Of a DNA stretch of 64,000 nucleotides, positions 15,718 through 24,494 are shown in pieces. The stretch's first letter is position 1. The number at the start of each line of letters is the position of its first letter. The stretch is from Gluconobacter sp. P1C6_b. Lineage in GTDB: Bacteria > Pseudomonadota > Alphaproteobacteria > Acetobacterales > Acetobacteraceae. The notes below the pieces were generated by a model that was not told where the DNA came from, did no database searches, and was given only the letters and a program-made list of their open reading frames with translations. The translations under genes and the position numbers were made by a program. The stretch lies in contig NZ_JACRVU010000015.1 in NCBI RefSeq assembly GCF_018811945.1, positions 1 through 64,000 on the forward strand, given 5' to 3'.

Positions 15718-16769
15718 TTCTTGGCTTTATCCTTTTCGGTCGTCTGTGCTTTAAACCGCTCATAAAGATCAGGAACTGCAGTCATAACAAAGCTTGCAAA
15801 TTCTGATGCGTCAGCCGACTTGAATACAAGATTTGTGGCCCGCTTTTTTGCCTCCAGATCTATCGTGAGGACTTTGTCGGTCGACACCCAACTCGCTGTT
15901 GGAGCAGCTTTATTCACCGGCCTAATGCTCTGCTTTTCCAACTGGCGCGCTTGCCTTGCTCGATCCTGTACCTGATCAAGTAGCTCGGCGAATTTATCTA
16001 CATCCTCCGTTTTGCCGGAAGCCCTAATAAACGTTTCCCACGATGTCTGATTTGGCGACGCCTTGAGACTTTCGGCCAGCTCTTGCCAGCGTGGGCGGCC
16101 AATAGTCGGACAAGGTCCAAGCCACTCAATTAAGATATGCGGGATAGCTTCGGACACCGAGAGCATGCGCGATAGCGTTGTTTTGTCGGTGCTAAGAGCA
16201 GCCATAATTGTAGAGCGTTCATATCCTCGTTTAAGGAGGCTGTGGGCAAATGTCGCTCTTTCAATGAAGGAGAGATCCGCCCTCGCGCTATTTTCCTGCC
16301 CCTGAGCGATAATGAGGTCGTGGTCCGATAATTCCTTCACAGCGGCTTTGACACTCAAGCCCAACTCACGGCAAGCGCGTAGACGACGGTGGCCATAAGC
16401 GGTTTGATAATGACCCGCTTTAGTGGGGTGCGGGCGGACCAGAATTGGAGAGAGCTGTCCTGTGCTCTTAATCGCGTCTCGTAGCTGAAGGTATGCCTCC
16501 TCATTGCCAGGCATACGATCTGAGACAAAGGACGTCTCGACGAGGTCTGGCGAGAGCTCGATGATGGTCGCTCCTGTCTTTAGGAGAATTTCTAGCTCAG
16601 CGGCTTCGTCTGCCTTTTGGCGAAGAGACCCAAGGCTCTTTGCTACTGACCCCAGTGCTCCGCTACTGCGATAGGACCCTGATAACGATGTCGGTGAGGG
16701 CGCTTGCGTTTTGCTCGGAGCCGACGATTGCGCGGAGACCAGACTACCCAAATTATGCTTTCTTGCCAT
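15714..16769 (-). CDS. parB: ParB/RepB-type plasmid partition protein
   Basis: 351 residues. The ParB N-terminal nuclease-like domain includes LRDAIKSTGQLSPILVRPHPTKAGHYQTAYGHRRLRACRELG with the GHRR box (about residues 96-135), followed by QGQENSARADLSFIERATFAHSLLKRGYERSTIMAALSTDKTTLSRMLSVSEAIP, the DNA-binding helix-turn-helix. The pattern matches RepB of repABC plasmids. Downstream of the truncated parA with two parS-like sites between them. It may still bind parS but lacks an intact ParA partner here. Confidence 0.88.
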   Translation of the reverse strand: MARKHNLGSLVSAQSSAPSKTQAPSPTSLSGSYRSSGALGSVAKSLGSLRQKADEAAELEILLKTGATIIELSPDLVETSFVSDRMPGNEEAYLQLRDAIKSTGQLSPILVRPHPTKAGHYQTAYGHRRLRACRELGLSVKAAVKELSDHDLIIAQGQENSARADLSFIERATFAHSLLKRGYERSTIMAALSTDKTTLSRMLSVSEAIPHILIEWLGPCPTIGRPRWQELAESLKASPNQTSWETFIRASGKTEDVDKFAELLDQVQDRARQARQLEKQSIRPVNKAAPTASWVSTDKVLTIDLEAKKRATNLVFKSADASEFASFVMTAVPDLYERFKAQTTEKDKAKN

Positions 16770-16835
16770 TGTTCTCGTTCCCTATTTGCATTTTCGTGCA
16801 GAAGTTCTGCGAAATCCGAATTGGTGTGCAATTTG

Positions 16836-16851
16836 GTTGACAGCTGCCAAC
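16836..16851. promoter_or_regulatory. parS-like centromere site 1
   Basis: GTTGACAGCTGCCAAC matches the repABC parS consensus GTTNNCNGCNGNNAAC. It lies in the parA-parB gap, where repABC plasmids often carry parS. Confidence 0.8.
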
Positions 16852-16872
16852 TTTTGACGCGACCAGCCATTA

Positions 16873-16888
16873 GTTGACAGCTGTCAAC
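16873..16888. promoter_or_regulatory. parS-like centromere site 2
   Basis: GTTGACAGCTGTCAAC is a perfect 16-base palindrome and an exact match to GTTNNCNGCNGNNAAC. It lies 37 bases from site 1, start to start. Confidence 0.85.
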
Positions 16889-16912
16889 TTCGGCGTCCCC
16901 CTGCCACGGAGG

Positions 16913-17646
16913 TCAGCTTTTGCGACCCCACGCCCTAAAAATCAGGTCCCTAATCTCGCCATTAACGGCGTTTACAGATTCAAGCGCACGATCGTAGGTT
17001 GAGCCGGTAAATTGCTTGCGCTCGATCTCGAACAGCGTCTGCTTGGTGATTGCTGCGTCAGAGACAGCGGTGCTTTTCAACATCGGATTGGTGAGAACGT
17101 GATCCCCAAACACCGTCCGCATAAATCCGGACATCTGCGTTTGGGGGCCATCAGAAGGTTCGTAACGCGTAAGAAGATACCGGACCCAGTCATAAGACAC
17201 GTTTGCACCAGCGTCGCGCAGATGTGTCATTACGTCGCCCATCATGAGCAGAAACTGACACATCGACATTACATCTAGCATTTGAGGGTGCACAGTTACG
17301 AGAAGCCCTGTTGCTGCGCACACAGCAGACATGGTGAGATAGCCAAGCTGAGGCGGGCAATCGATGACTATTACGTCGTAGTTCTCCTCGACGTCCTGAA
17401 GGGCTTCGTCGACACGTGAGAAAAAGATTGCGCCAGCTTGGTCAGAAGACGCCAACAGCCGAGGCGTCTCATACTCGAACTCCATGAGCTCAATGTTTCC
17501 TGGTACGATATCTAATCCCGGAAAGTTCGTATTGCGTACGAGATCCGACAGTGGACGCCGCTCGTCATCATAGCGAATGGCTCCATATAATGTCTCATTC
17601 GCATGGACATCGAACTCTGGCTGAAAGCCATGTAGCGCCGAAAGGC
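16913..17646 (-). pseudogene. parA: ParA/RepA-type partition ATPase, 5' part lost to IS insertion
   Basis: The frame is open from the IS5-type element boundary to the stop at 16913, about 243 residues. It begins LSALHGFQPEFDVHANETLYGAIRYDDERRPLSDLVRNTNFPGLDIVPGNIELMEFEYETPR, characteristic of RepA of repABC plasmids, and retains the Walker B region YDVIVIDCPPQLGY. The first roughly 100-plus residues, including the Walker A (KGGxxKS) ATP-binding loop, are missing and do not reappear beyond the IS. An internal ATG at 17485 could give a 190-residue fragment, but that would have no ATPase function. Partition by this locus is therefore probably broken. Confidence 0.85.
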
Positions 17647-17648
17647 TA

Positions 17649-17954
17649 GGTCACGTTGACAAAAGACCTAATCCAGAGCCTTGCTGCGGCGATATTGAGG
17701 AAACTCATGAAGGACAGGGCGGTCTTGTCGTATCGGGTCGCGATACGGCGCATCTGCTTGAGTTTGTTGAACATCCGTTCGATGCGGTTGCGCTCCCTGT
17801 AACGGCGCCAGTCTGTTTTCTGTGGAGCACTGCGGCCTTTGCGTGATGGAATAACCGGCAGGATCCCATGGATCAGCAAGTCCAGGCGGAAGCTGTCACT
17901 GTCATAGCCCCGATCAGCCAGCATGGCTTTGGGGGACGGGACAGGCAGCTTCAT
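17649..17954 (-). CDS. IS5-family transposase, C-terminal frame (copy A)
   Basis: About 101 residues: MKLPVPSPKAMLADRGYDSDSFRLDLLIHGILPVIPSRKGRSAPQKTDWRRYRERNRIERMFNKLKQMRRIATRYDKTA. It contains the second aspartate (ADRGYDSD) and the Y-(2)-R-(3)-E-(6)-K signature of IS4/IS5-type enzymes (YRERNRIERMFNKLK). Translated by frameshift from the upstream frame; its stop lies at the element end. Confidence 0.8.
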
Positions 17955-18427
17955 CAGGGCGTCTGTGGCTTTGTAGTCCGAGACCTGACCTCCGGTAAGG
18001 ACAAAGCCAAGAGGGCGTCCCTGATTGTCACATCGGGCATGGATCTTGCTCGTAAAGCCGCCGCGTGACCGACCAAAAGCTTCCGCATGAGTCCCCCTTT
18101 TGCCCCAGTAGCCTGTGAATGGGCACGAACCACGGTACTGTCGAGCATATGCTGCCAGTCATCGGTCAGGCCGAGGTCTACCAGGGTTTGCAGCAGGGCA
18201 TCCCACACGCCCTGTTCAGCCCAACGGCGAAACCGGACATAAACGGAGTTCCATTTGCCGTAGCGTTCATGCATGTCCCGCCACGGACAACCGACGCGCA
18301 GGACATACAACATACCATTGAGAAACCGGCGGTTATCTCCGGACGGGCGCGCCCAACGTCCACGCTCAGAAGGCAGAAGCGGACCAATCATTGCCCATTC
18401 CTGATCCGTCAGATCGCCTCGTGCCAT
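17954..18427 (-). CDS. IS5-family transposase, N-terminal frame (copy A)
   Basis: About 157 residues from the ATG at 18427: MARGDLTDQEWAMIGPLLPSERGRWARPSGDNRRFLNGMLYVLRVGCPWRDMHERYGKWNSVYVRFRRW, the IS5/IS427 OrfA signature, with the first DDE aspartate in HMLDSTVVRAHSQATGAKGG. It ends at 17954, where the second frame begins, so the full enzyme needs a translational frameshift at the overlap, as is usual for this group. Confidence 0.82.
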   Translation of the reverse strand: MARGDLTDQEWAMIGPLLPSERGRWARPSGDNRRFLNGMLYVLRVGCPWRDMHERYGKWNSVYVRFRRWAEQGVWDALLQTLVDLGLTDDWQHMLDSTVVRAHSQATGAKGGLMRKLLVGHAAALRARSMPDVTIRDALLALSLPEVRSRTTKPQTP

Positions 18428-18511
18428 GCCCGCTCCACCGTACCGTCTGCGTTGAAGCAAGCAGTGAAGCAGAACTTAAGCTGATCATATAGACCTTTTG
18501 TCAACGTGACC

Positions 18512-19077
18512 TAGTCCCGTGGTTTGATGGTGTGATATTTTCACGAGCGTGGAAGGAAGCATTATGGGACAGATACGTCATGGCAGCGCCACGACCACGC
18601 ACGCCGTGCGAGCAGCAATACAGCGATAGCAGGCTTCGCTCGCGGCGCTGAGCGAGGAGTTCGGGATCAACCCGAAAACAGTTGCAAAATGGCGCAAGCG
18701 CCAGACTGCTGAGGGTAAGCTGCACCTCTTCGTTGCTATCGACCGGACAAGCAAATTCGCTGTCACACAACTGGTTGGGAAAGCTGATCGGAAGACAGCA
18801 TGGGAATTCCTCGAACATCGCTTAACGAAACCCAATCATCCCTGGACGAACGGTCAGGTTGAACGGATGAACCGGACTATCAAGGGAGCAACCGTCAAGC
18901 GCTTCCATTACGACAGCCATGAGCAGTTGAGGACACACCTCAACGACTTCATGGCAGCCTATAATTTCGGGCGAAGGCTCAAAACGCTGAGTGGCCTCAC
19001 ACCTGACGAATATGTCTGCAAAATATGGACTTCAGAGCCAGAAAGATTCATCATCAATCCAACCACGGGACTAAACA
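18512..19077 (+). mobile_element. Internally deleted IS481-family derivative, copy 1
   Basis: The ends carry inverted repeats TAGTCCCGTGGTTTGATGG and CCACGGGACTA. The transposase frame (from 18564) reads LSEEFGINPKTVAKWRKR, then jumps directly to TAEGKLHLFVAIDRTSKFAV, and later from WEFLEHRL to TKPNHPWTNGQVERMNRTIKG. Compared with intact IS481 transposases, two internal blocks carrying catalytic sequence are missing, both in frame. A TAG at codon 22 adds a third lesion. The copy at 31335-31911 shares all of these, so this is a defined defective form, not random decay. Confidence 0.8.
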
Positions 19078-19081
19078 CGTA

Positions 19082-19841
19082 GAGCCTGTTTGGAAAATCG
19101 GTCTGAGGTGATTCAAGTTCTGCATGTGGACGTCAGAGCAGAAGATCCGGATGGCCAGGGTCACTCGCAAGACGAAACGCTACCCGTCTGACATGACAGA
19201 CGAGGAATGGGAGCGGATCGTGCGATTGATGCCAGGCCCTGGACGTCGTGGCCGCCCACGGGAGGTCGAATTTCGCGAGGTGATCAACGCAGTGCGCTAT
19301 CTTGTTCGTTCAGGCTGCGGTTGGCGGATGCTGCCGATCCATTTCAGGCACTGGCGCACGATCTATGGCTGGTTCCGAGAACTGGCGTGACGATTCCTGT
19401 TCCAGACCATCCATGACGTTGATGATGCTCGAACGGGAGGGAGCAGACCGCGAAGCCAGTCCGACAGCAGCGGTGATCGACCGCCAGAGCATCAAGGCGC
19501 CTCATGCAAAGACAAGGGGTACGATGTCGGCTAGAAGGTCGTCGGACGCAAGCGCCCCGATGATCCGGGATGCGATCCCCAAGCGTTAGCCATGGGTGCG
19601 CCGATGGCGCCTATGATCGCCTGAAGTTGACGGACAAGGCGACTTATCTCGATTTCATCGTCGAGATTATCCGCTGCCGCGACGCTGGGTGGTCGAGAGG
19701 ATTTTCGGCTGGTTGACCCGCTGGCAGCGGCTCGTGCGTGATTATGAGCGCCGTGTCGACGTGTCACAGGCCATGATCTCTTCGCCATGGGCACCAATCT
19801 CATGCGCAGCAATGCTCACTCGTGATTTTTCAAACAGGCTC
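19082..19841 (+). mobile_element. Degenerate IS5-family (IS1031-like) element
   Basis: Ends GAGCCTGTTTGGAAAA and TTTTTCAAACAGGCTC form imperfect inverted repeats about 760 bases apart. The first frame (19124-19390) is a good IS5 Orf[72 protein letters not shown]. Beyond it, similarity (GTNLMRSN near the end, [15 protein letters not shown]) is scattered over several frames with stops, so the transposase is dead. It may still be mobilised in trans. Confidence 0.75.
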
Positions 19842-19946
19842 CTATATTTTGGTCCTGATGATACAGCATCAACCAAGAATTTTTCCACTCATGCGACCTG
19901 ATCATTAGTAATAATTACAAGAAGGAACGATAATTTATTGGAAAAC

Positions 19947-21335
19947 TTATTTTTTGTTTGTGCTATAATTTTTCGTTGTTGGTGATCTGATTATGAAAAA
20001 GAAGATACTGGCTAGAAAAACGGTATAATAGACCCCTTCCACATTATCGCCGGTCATCACATCCGGGACTGCGTATCCCGCTGCGAGAATGACTGCGCAT
20101 CCGGCAACGCAGCCTGTAGCCCATCCGGGTGTCAGCCGCGCCAGAAGGCGTGTTGACAGACTATCTTGAGAGAGACCTGCCGCTTTTTCCCGCCGCCGCC
20201 TTGCATTCACCCACAGGCGATTGCCGGTATAGAACATGACGGCCCCTGCAAGGCCGAGAACCACGTATCCCCAACGCGTAGCGGTTCCGCCGAAGCTGCC
20301 GAAATGCAGCGCGAAAAAGACCGTCAGAATGGCAAATCCCGCCTTCTGATGGCCGGGAAGATAGTCCGAGGACAGGATCCTGCCCGTAGCGGGATCCACG
20401 GTCGCAAAACCTGCAGTGGGACCACGCAGGCTGTAGCGGCTGTCCTGCCCACTGACGCGCAGCATCATGCCGCCATGACCGTTGCGGCTATAGGCCAGTG
20501 TCGTTGGAGTGAAGCCAGGCGCTGCCTTGTTGAGAGCCTCGACGAGTTCGTCCGGAGCAAGGAGCGCAGGCGCACCCTGCTGCTCAGAATCAAGTGAGCG
20601 AGACGCCGCATGTATCGGAGCATGGCTGGCCGGAGGCCCCCCGAAAAGACGTCCCTGTACGGCAAAAATCGGATCATGGAACGCGAAGACCACGGAGGTC
20701 AGGGCCATGACGATGTGAAACGGAAGGGAGAAGAACCCCAGAAGATTGTGCAGATCGAGCCAGAATTTGCGGCTTCCCTCCCCCAGCCGGAAAGCAAAGA
20801 GGTTCCGCACCAGGGTCGGCAGGAAGATGATCACACCGGAGAGCAGGGCAAGGCCGTAGAGCAAAGCCACGATCCCCATAACGGGACGGCTGATGGACTG
20901 CGGCAGCGGAAGCCCGAGTTTCTGGTGCAGCATGTCGATGAAATGCGCGACGGGAGCGACCGCCTGCTGACGAACGACCAGCGCACCATCGGGAGCGAGG
21001 GTCGCGACAAGCAGCGGGCCGAAATCGTGACCATGTGGGGGGCGCACAGGCCATGCAACGCGGCCGGGAAGGCTGCGATCGGGTGCGAGTACCACAGTAT
21101 AATTCTGCCGTGCCTGTGGGTAGGCCCTGAAAATCTGATCGAGAAGTTCCGGCGTTCGGGACAGGGGAACGGCGGCTGGCATATCGAGCCTTGGCGTTGT
21201 CAGGCTCTGGAGAGGCTGCTCGAACATGCTGATCGCACCGGCGAAAAACGCCACGAACAGAAGCAGCCCGGCACAGATCCCGACCCAGCTGTGAACCTCA
21301 CGATAAACGCGCAGGATATCGGAACGGATTTTCAT
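19947..21335 (-). CDS. PepSY-associated transmembrane protein (siderophore/iron reduction type)
   Basis: 462 residues from the ATG at 21335, which overlaps the stop of the upstream gene as ATGA. The N-terminal YREVHSWVGICAGLLLFVAFFAGAISMFEQPL (TM1) is typical of the PepSY_TM family. Further segments include LDLHNLLGFFSLPFHIVMALTSVVFAFHDPIF, ALHFGSFGG and a C-terminal VYYTVFLASIFFFII, with conserved membrane histidines (HSW, LHN, FHI, LHFG). Such inner-membrane proteins accompany TonB receptors and are thought to reduce ferric siderophores. Last gene of the Fur-box operon. Confidence 0.82.
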   Translation of the reverse strand: MKIRSDILRVYREVHSWVGICAGLLLFVAFFAGAISMFEQPLQSLTTPRLDMPAAVPLSRTPELLDQIFRAYPQARQNYTVVLAPDRSLPGRVAWPVRPPHGHDFGPLLVATLAPDGALVVRQQAVAPVAHFIDMLHQKLGLPLPQSISRPVMGIVALLYGLALLSGVIIFLPTLVRNLFAFRLGEGSRKFWLDLHNLLGFFSLPFHIVMALTSVVFAFHDPIFAVQGRLFGGPPASHAPIHAASRSLDSEQQGAPALLAPDELVEALNKAAPGFTPTTLAYSRNGHGGMMLRVSGQDSRYSLRGPTAGFATVDPATGRILSSDYLPGHQKAGFAILTVFFALHFGSFGGTATRWGYVVLGLAGAVMFYTGNRLWVNARRRREKAAGLSQDSLSTRLLARLTPGWATGCVAGCAVILAAGYAVPDVMTGDNVEGVYYTVFLASIFFFIIRSPTTKNYSTNKK

Positions 21336-21634
21336 GACAGGAACAGTCGCAGCAGCAGAAAGCAGCCCCAGAGTACTGCGCAGGCACCGCCAAGGACAGC
21401 CCAGGCCCGGCGGCCTGTGGGGAACAGGAAGCAGGTTCCGAGCACAAACACCCATAGAACGGCCGTCAGCCACATCAGGGCCTGAGCCGGGAGGCTTCTG
21501 GGATCTCCGGTCGTTCCCGCCAGTCGGCCCAGAATAGCCATGACGGCAAAAACCAGCCCGAGACCAGGCAAAATGGCAGCGAGAACTTTTGCGATCCACT
21601 GCCGGTTATCGAGGATCTGCGGGGTCTCAGTCAT
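21332..21634 (-). CDS. Small inner-membrane protein of the iron-uptake operon (DUF3649-like)
   Basis: 100 residues from the ATG at 21634 (MTETPQIL). Three hydrophobic segments are visible (VLAAILPGLGLVFAVMAILG, LMWLTAVLWVFVLGTCFLF, AWAVLGGACAVLWGCFLLL). Its position between a DUF3325-like gene and a PepSY protein behind a TonB receptor is the known neighbourhood of DUF3649 proteins. Coupled to both neighbours by short overlaps. Function unknown. Confidence 0.7.
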   Translation of the reverse strand: MTETPQILDNRQWIAKVLAAILPGLGLVFAVMAILGRLAGTTGDPRSLPAQALMWLTAVLWVFVLGTCFLFPTGRRAWAVLGGACAVLWGCFLLLRLFLS

Positions 21635-21908
21635 GACTGGGTCTGCCGGACAGAAATGATACCACAAGCGGCAGCAGGCACCACACGATCATCAGCAGGG
21701 TCACGGACATCAGGCAGGCTGTGCAAAAACTTGCGGCGGTCGTCAGGACGGTTATTCCGAGGAGCAGAAAACCGATCCCAAGCAGCACCGGAACCATGCC
21801 ATGCAGGGCGCGGCGCAAAAGTTTCTGGTTTGGGGAGCACGTATAGAGCAGTGCCCCTCCCCCCACGATAAGCAGGGTTGCCAGTACGCTGGTGAAAGGC
21901 GCCGTCAC
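21627..21908 (-). CDS. Small inner-membrane protein of the iron-uptake operon (DUF3325-like)
   Basis: 93 residues with three hydrophobic segments (SVLATLLIVGGGALLYTCS, VPVLLGIGFLLLGITVLTTAASF, CLMSVTLLMIVWCLLPLVVSFL). The start overlaps the stop of the receptor gene as ATGA, and the end overlaps the next gene by eight bases. Gene order supports a DUF3325-type assignment; function unknown. Confidence 0.7.
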   Translation of the reverse strand: MTAPFTSVLATLLIVGGGALLYTCSPNQKLLRRALHGMVPVLLGIGFLLLGITVLTTAASFCTACLMSVTLLMIVWCLLPLVVSFLSGRPSHD

Positions 21909-24184
21909 CAGCGATATTCCAGTCGGGCCGTGAGATTTCTGCCCTGACCGTAATAGCAGGCTGCGACAGCCGTGCAGGTCGCGACGAAGCGCTTGTTGGC
22001 AACATTGCGCATGTTGAGCGAGAACATCAGCCCCTTATAGGCCGGATGGGCGTCGCCGACATCGTAGCGGATGAATGTGTCGAACAGGGTGTAGTCAGGA
22101 ATGGCCAGCTTGTTGGCTGTGTCCCCGTAGCTCGTGCCCGTATAACGCACGCCACCACCGATCCCCAGGCCCCGGAGCGTCCCGTACCGGATGCGCTGGT
22201 CGATAAACAGCGAGGCCATCCATTTCGGAGCCTGCGGCAGATAGTTGCCGACCTGCGAGGCCGTATTGGACTGCCGGATGCGTGCGTCGCTCCGTGTTCC
22301 CGTGAAAATCACGGCCATATCCCATGGCAGGGTCGCGCGCCCTTCAAGTTCCAGACCCCGGACACGTCCTTTTCCTGTCTGGACGAGGCAGGTGGCCGTT
22401 CCGCAGGTTTCGCCGTCCGGATCGGGGGTTGTCATGTTTTTCTGGGTGATCTGATAACCACCAAACGTGACGTAAATGCTCTTGCCGTACTGATAGCGGA
22501 TGCCGGCTTCGTACTGGTCACCCGTAGTCGGCTTGAAGGGCATGCCATCCTTGGCCGTTGAAGGGTCCGAAACAGTAGGCTGGAAAGACTGGGCGTAGCT
22601 GAAATAGGGTGCGAGCCCGTTATCGAACAGGTAAACGCCGCCCGCCCGCCAGGTGAAAGCCTGCGACGGGGTGAAATACCGTTTGTGCGTCAGGATATTA
22701 TACGTGTTGTCATTGGCCCAGTCCTGTCGGCCGCCGATCGTTACGCGAAGACGCTCGATCTTGAGCTGATCCTGAAAATAGATGCCGTTCTGGCGGCTGA
22801 TCGTGGACGTATAGACCTGCGGAGAAAGAGCATTCTCATAGCCCGCGCTTCCCGTACTGACGGGATTGAAAATGTTGAGAAGCGGCTTGACCAGAGCGGT
22901 GCTGACGCCGTCGCGGTCATGGTTCCAGTCGGTATAGAAATAGTCGGTGCCGGCAAGGAGCGTATGACGCACAGGGCCTGTGCGGACATGGCCTTCCAGC
23001 TGCGTATCCATGGCCACGCCCTGCGACCGTCCCCGCCCTTCAACAGCACGGCGATTCACCGTCTCACCCGCGACGCAGCCTGCAATGGTGCTGGTACATT
23101 TCGCAAGCGTGTCCCCGGACAGAACAGTCGAGCGGTAGAGGGTGTCGAGATACGTGTAGCGGACGTTATTGCGAACGGTCAGGAAACGGTTGAATCGATG
23201 CTCCAGAAATGAGCCGAGGAGAGCCTGATTGCGGTCGAACGTGTTCCAGTCAGGCTCGCCAATATTGGCGTCATTGGCGATATACCGCCCTTTGGAGGCG
23301 TAGAGCGTTCCCGTTGCGGGAAGGAACTGGAAGGTCGAGCCTCCGACATCGCGCTGATACTGTGCAAGGAGCGTCCAGGTGGAGTGCGGCGCAAACTTCC
23401 ATGTCAGGCTGGGCGAGACGTAGTACCGACCAGCCGTGACGTCATTAACTTGCGTCCCGCCGTATTTCGCTAGCGCGACCATCCGGCCCATGACTGTGCC
23501 GCTGTGGTTCAGGCGCCCCGAAACGTCGCCAGAGGCCTGACCCTGCCAGTTTTCGAGATCAGTATAGCCACTGCTCTGGAGAAAGAATTCTCCTTCGCTT
23601 TTTTCGGTGGGACGTTTGGTGACAAGATTGACCACGCCTCCCGGGGCCGTCTGCCCGTACAATGCTCCTGAAGGCCCTTTCAGAACGTCAATCTGCTGAA
23701 GTGCGAACGGATCGAATGATGTCCGCGTCCACTGGCCGCCGGCAGGCAGGCGCAATCCGTCAACGAAATTGTTGTTCGAAGAAAACCCGCCAGCGCCAAA
23801 TCCCCGGACAGCCACTTCGTCAACGCGATTGTCGATACCCTGCTGCTCGGCCTGTACGCCCGCAGTGTAGGACAGCGCATCTGCAATGGTCGGTGAAGAA
23901 CGCAACTCGATTTCGTCACGGCTAACGATCGAGATTGTCTGGGGAGATTCAATGATGGGCGTGCGGGTCTTGGTTGATGCCCCCGCCTGCGACAGGCCCG
24001 TCGCAGTGACGGTGATGATTTCCGCAGGCGTGGGCTCGGCTTTTGTTTTTTCTGATCCAGCTGTCTGACTGGCCACAGCTTTCCCCGTGCGTTTTTCCTG
24101 CGGATCTGAGGGAGTTGCAGATGCGATCTGTACACTCAGGGCGAGACACGATGCCGTACCGCAGAGAAGCCGGGGAAAACTCAT
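21905..24184 (-). CDS. TonB-dependent siderophore receptor
   Basis: 759 residues. A signal peptide (MSFPRLLCGTASCLALSVQIASA) is followed by a TonB-box-like EIITVTATG, a plug domain (IESPQTISIVSRDEIELRSSPTIADALSYTAGVQ, VAVRGFGAGGFSSNNNFVDGLR, LKGPSGALYGQTAPGGVVNLVTKRPT) and a beta barrel ending in the outer-membrane signature LTARLEYRW. No N-terminal signalling domain is present, so regulation is by Fur rather than a sigma cascade. A Fur-like box lies 40 bases upstream. Imports a ferric siderophore; ligand unknown. Confidence 0.92.
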   Translation of the reverse strand: MSFPRLLCGTASCLALSVQIASATPSDPQEKRTGKAVASQTAGSEKTKAEPTPAEIITVTATGLSQAGASTKTRTPIIESPQTISIVSRDEIELRSSPTIADALSYTAGVQAEQQGIDNRVDEVAVRGFGAGGFSSNNNFVDGLRLPAGGQWTRTSFDPFALQQIDVLKGPSGALYGQTAPGGVVNLVTKRPTEKSEGEFFLQSSGYTDLENWQGQASGDVSGRLNHSGTVMGRMVALAKYGGTQVNDVTAGRYYVSPSLTWKFAPHSTWTLLAQYQRDVGGSTFQFLPATGTLYASKGRYIANDANIGEPDWNTFDRNQALLGSFLEHRFNRFLTVRNNVRYTYLDTLYRSTVLSGDTLAKCTSTIAGCVAGETVNRRAVEGRGRSQGVAMDTQLEGHVRTGPVRHTLLAGTDYFYTDWNHDRDGVSTALVKPLLNIFNPVSTGSAGYENALSPQVYTSTISRQNGIYFQDQLKIERLRVTIGGRQDWANDNTYNILTHKRYFTPSQAFTWRAGGVYLFDNGLAPYFSYAQSFQPTVSDPSTAKDGMPFKPTTGDQYEAGIRYQYGKSIYVTFGGYQITQKNMTTPDPDGETCGTATCLVQTGKGRVRGLELEGRATLPWDMAVIFTGTRSDARIRQSNTASQVGNYLPQAPKWMASLFIDQRIRYGTLRGLGIGGGVRYTGTSYGDTANKLAIPDYTLFDTFIRYDVGDAHPAYKGLMFSLNMRNVANKRFVATCTAVAACYYGQGRNLTARLEYRW

Positions 24185-24223
24185 GAAGGTGCCTTGTTAA
24201 ACTGAAATTTATTCTCCTATTTC

Positions 24224-24242
24224 GATAATGAGAATCATTGTC
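24224..24242. promoter_or_regulatory. Fur box upstream of the receptor operon
   Basis: GATAATGAGAATCATTGTC matches the classical Fur consensus GATAATGATAATCATTATC at 17 of 19 positions and lies 40 bases before the receptor start codon, so iron repression of the whole operon is expected. Confidence 0.85.
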
Positions 24243-24337
24243 AACTGAACTTTCAAAACGAAATATAAATTATAATGATTTTTTAATGTTACTGAGCCCA
24301 TAGGCCGTCTTTTTGCCCCTGGAGTGCCAACGGTGAC

Positions 24338-24484
24338 GACACATCTCAACGTCTTCATGGCGGCTTATAACTTCGGGCGAAGGCTCAAGACGCTGAGTGG
24401 CCTCACGCCTTACGAATACATCTGCAAAATATGGACTTCAAAGCCAGAAAGATTCATCATCAAACCACGGGACCAAACACCTAG
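24338..24484 (+). mobile_element. Terminal fragment of an IS481-type element
   Basis: About 147 bases encode the C-terminus of an IS481 transposase (THLNVFMAAYNFGRRLKTLSGLTPYEYICKIWTSKPERF) and end with the element terminus. It resembles the ends at 19077 and 31335 but is independently diverged (PYEYI instead of PDEYV). It lies just beyond the 3' end of thiD, between the receptor promoter and the thi operon. Confidence 0.75.
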
Positions 24485-24494
24485 CCACGCCATT

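Larger units (their letters stand above)
17649..18511 (-). mobile_element. IS5-family (IS427-group-like) insertion sequence, copy A
   Basis: 863 bases with terminal inverted repeats GGTCACGTTGACAAAAGA at the left and the complement at the right, flanked by TA on both sides, the usual target duplication of the group. It carries two overlapping transposase frames on the minus strand. It disrupts parA at its left edge and joins an IS481-type derivative at its right edge through CTAG. Copy B is at 31912-32775 and a truncated copy at 30887-31330. Confidence 0.88.

Noticed and set aside
20610-21485. 291-codon plus-strand open frame
   Set aside because: Antisense to the PepSY protein gene; low-complexity charged translation without motifs, typical of a shadow frame in GC-rich DNA.
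21336-21599. Upstream extension of the PepSY protein (88 residues)
   Set aside because: It overlaps the small membrane-protein gene in another frame and lacks similarity; the ATGA junction at 21332-21335 fixes the start.
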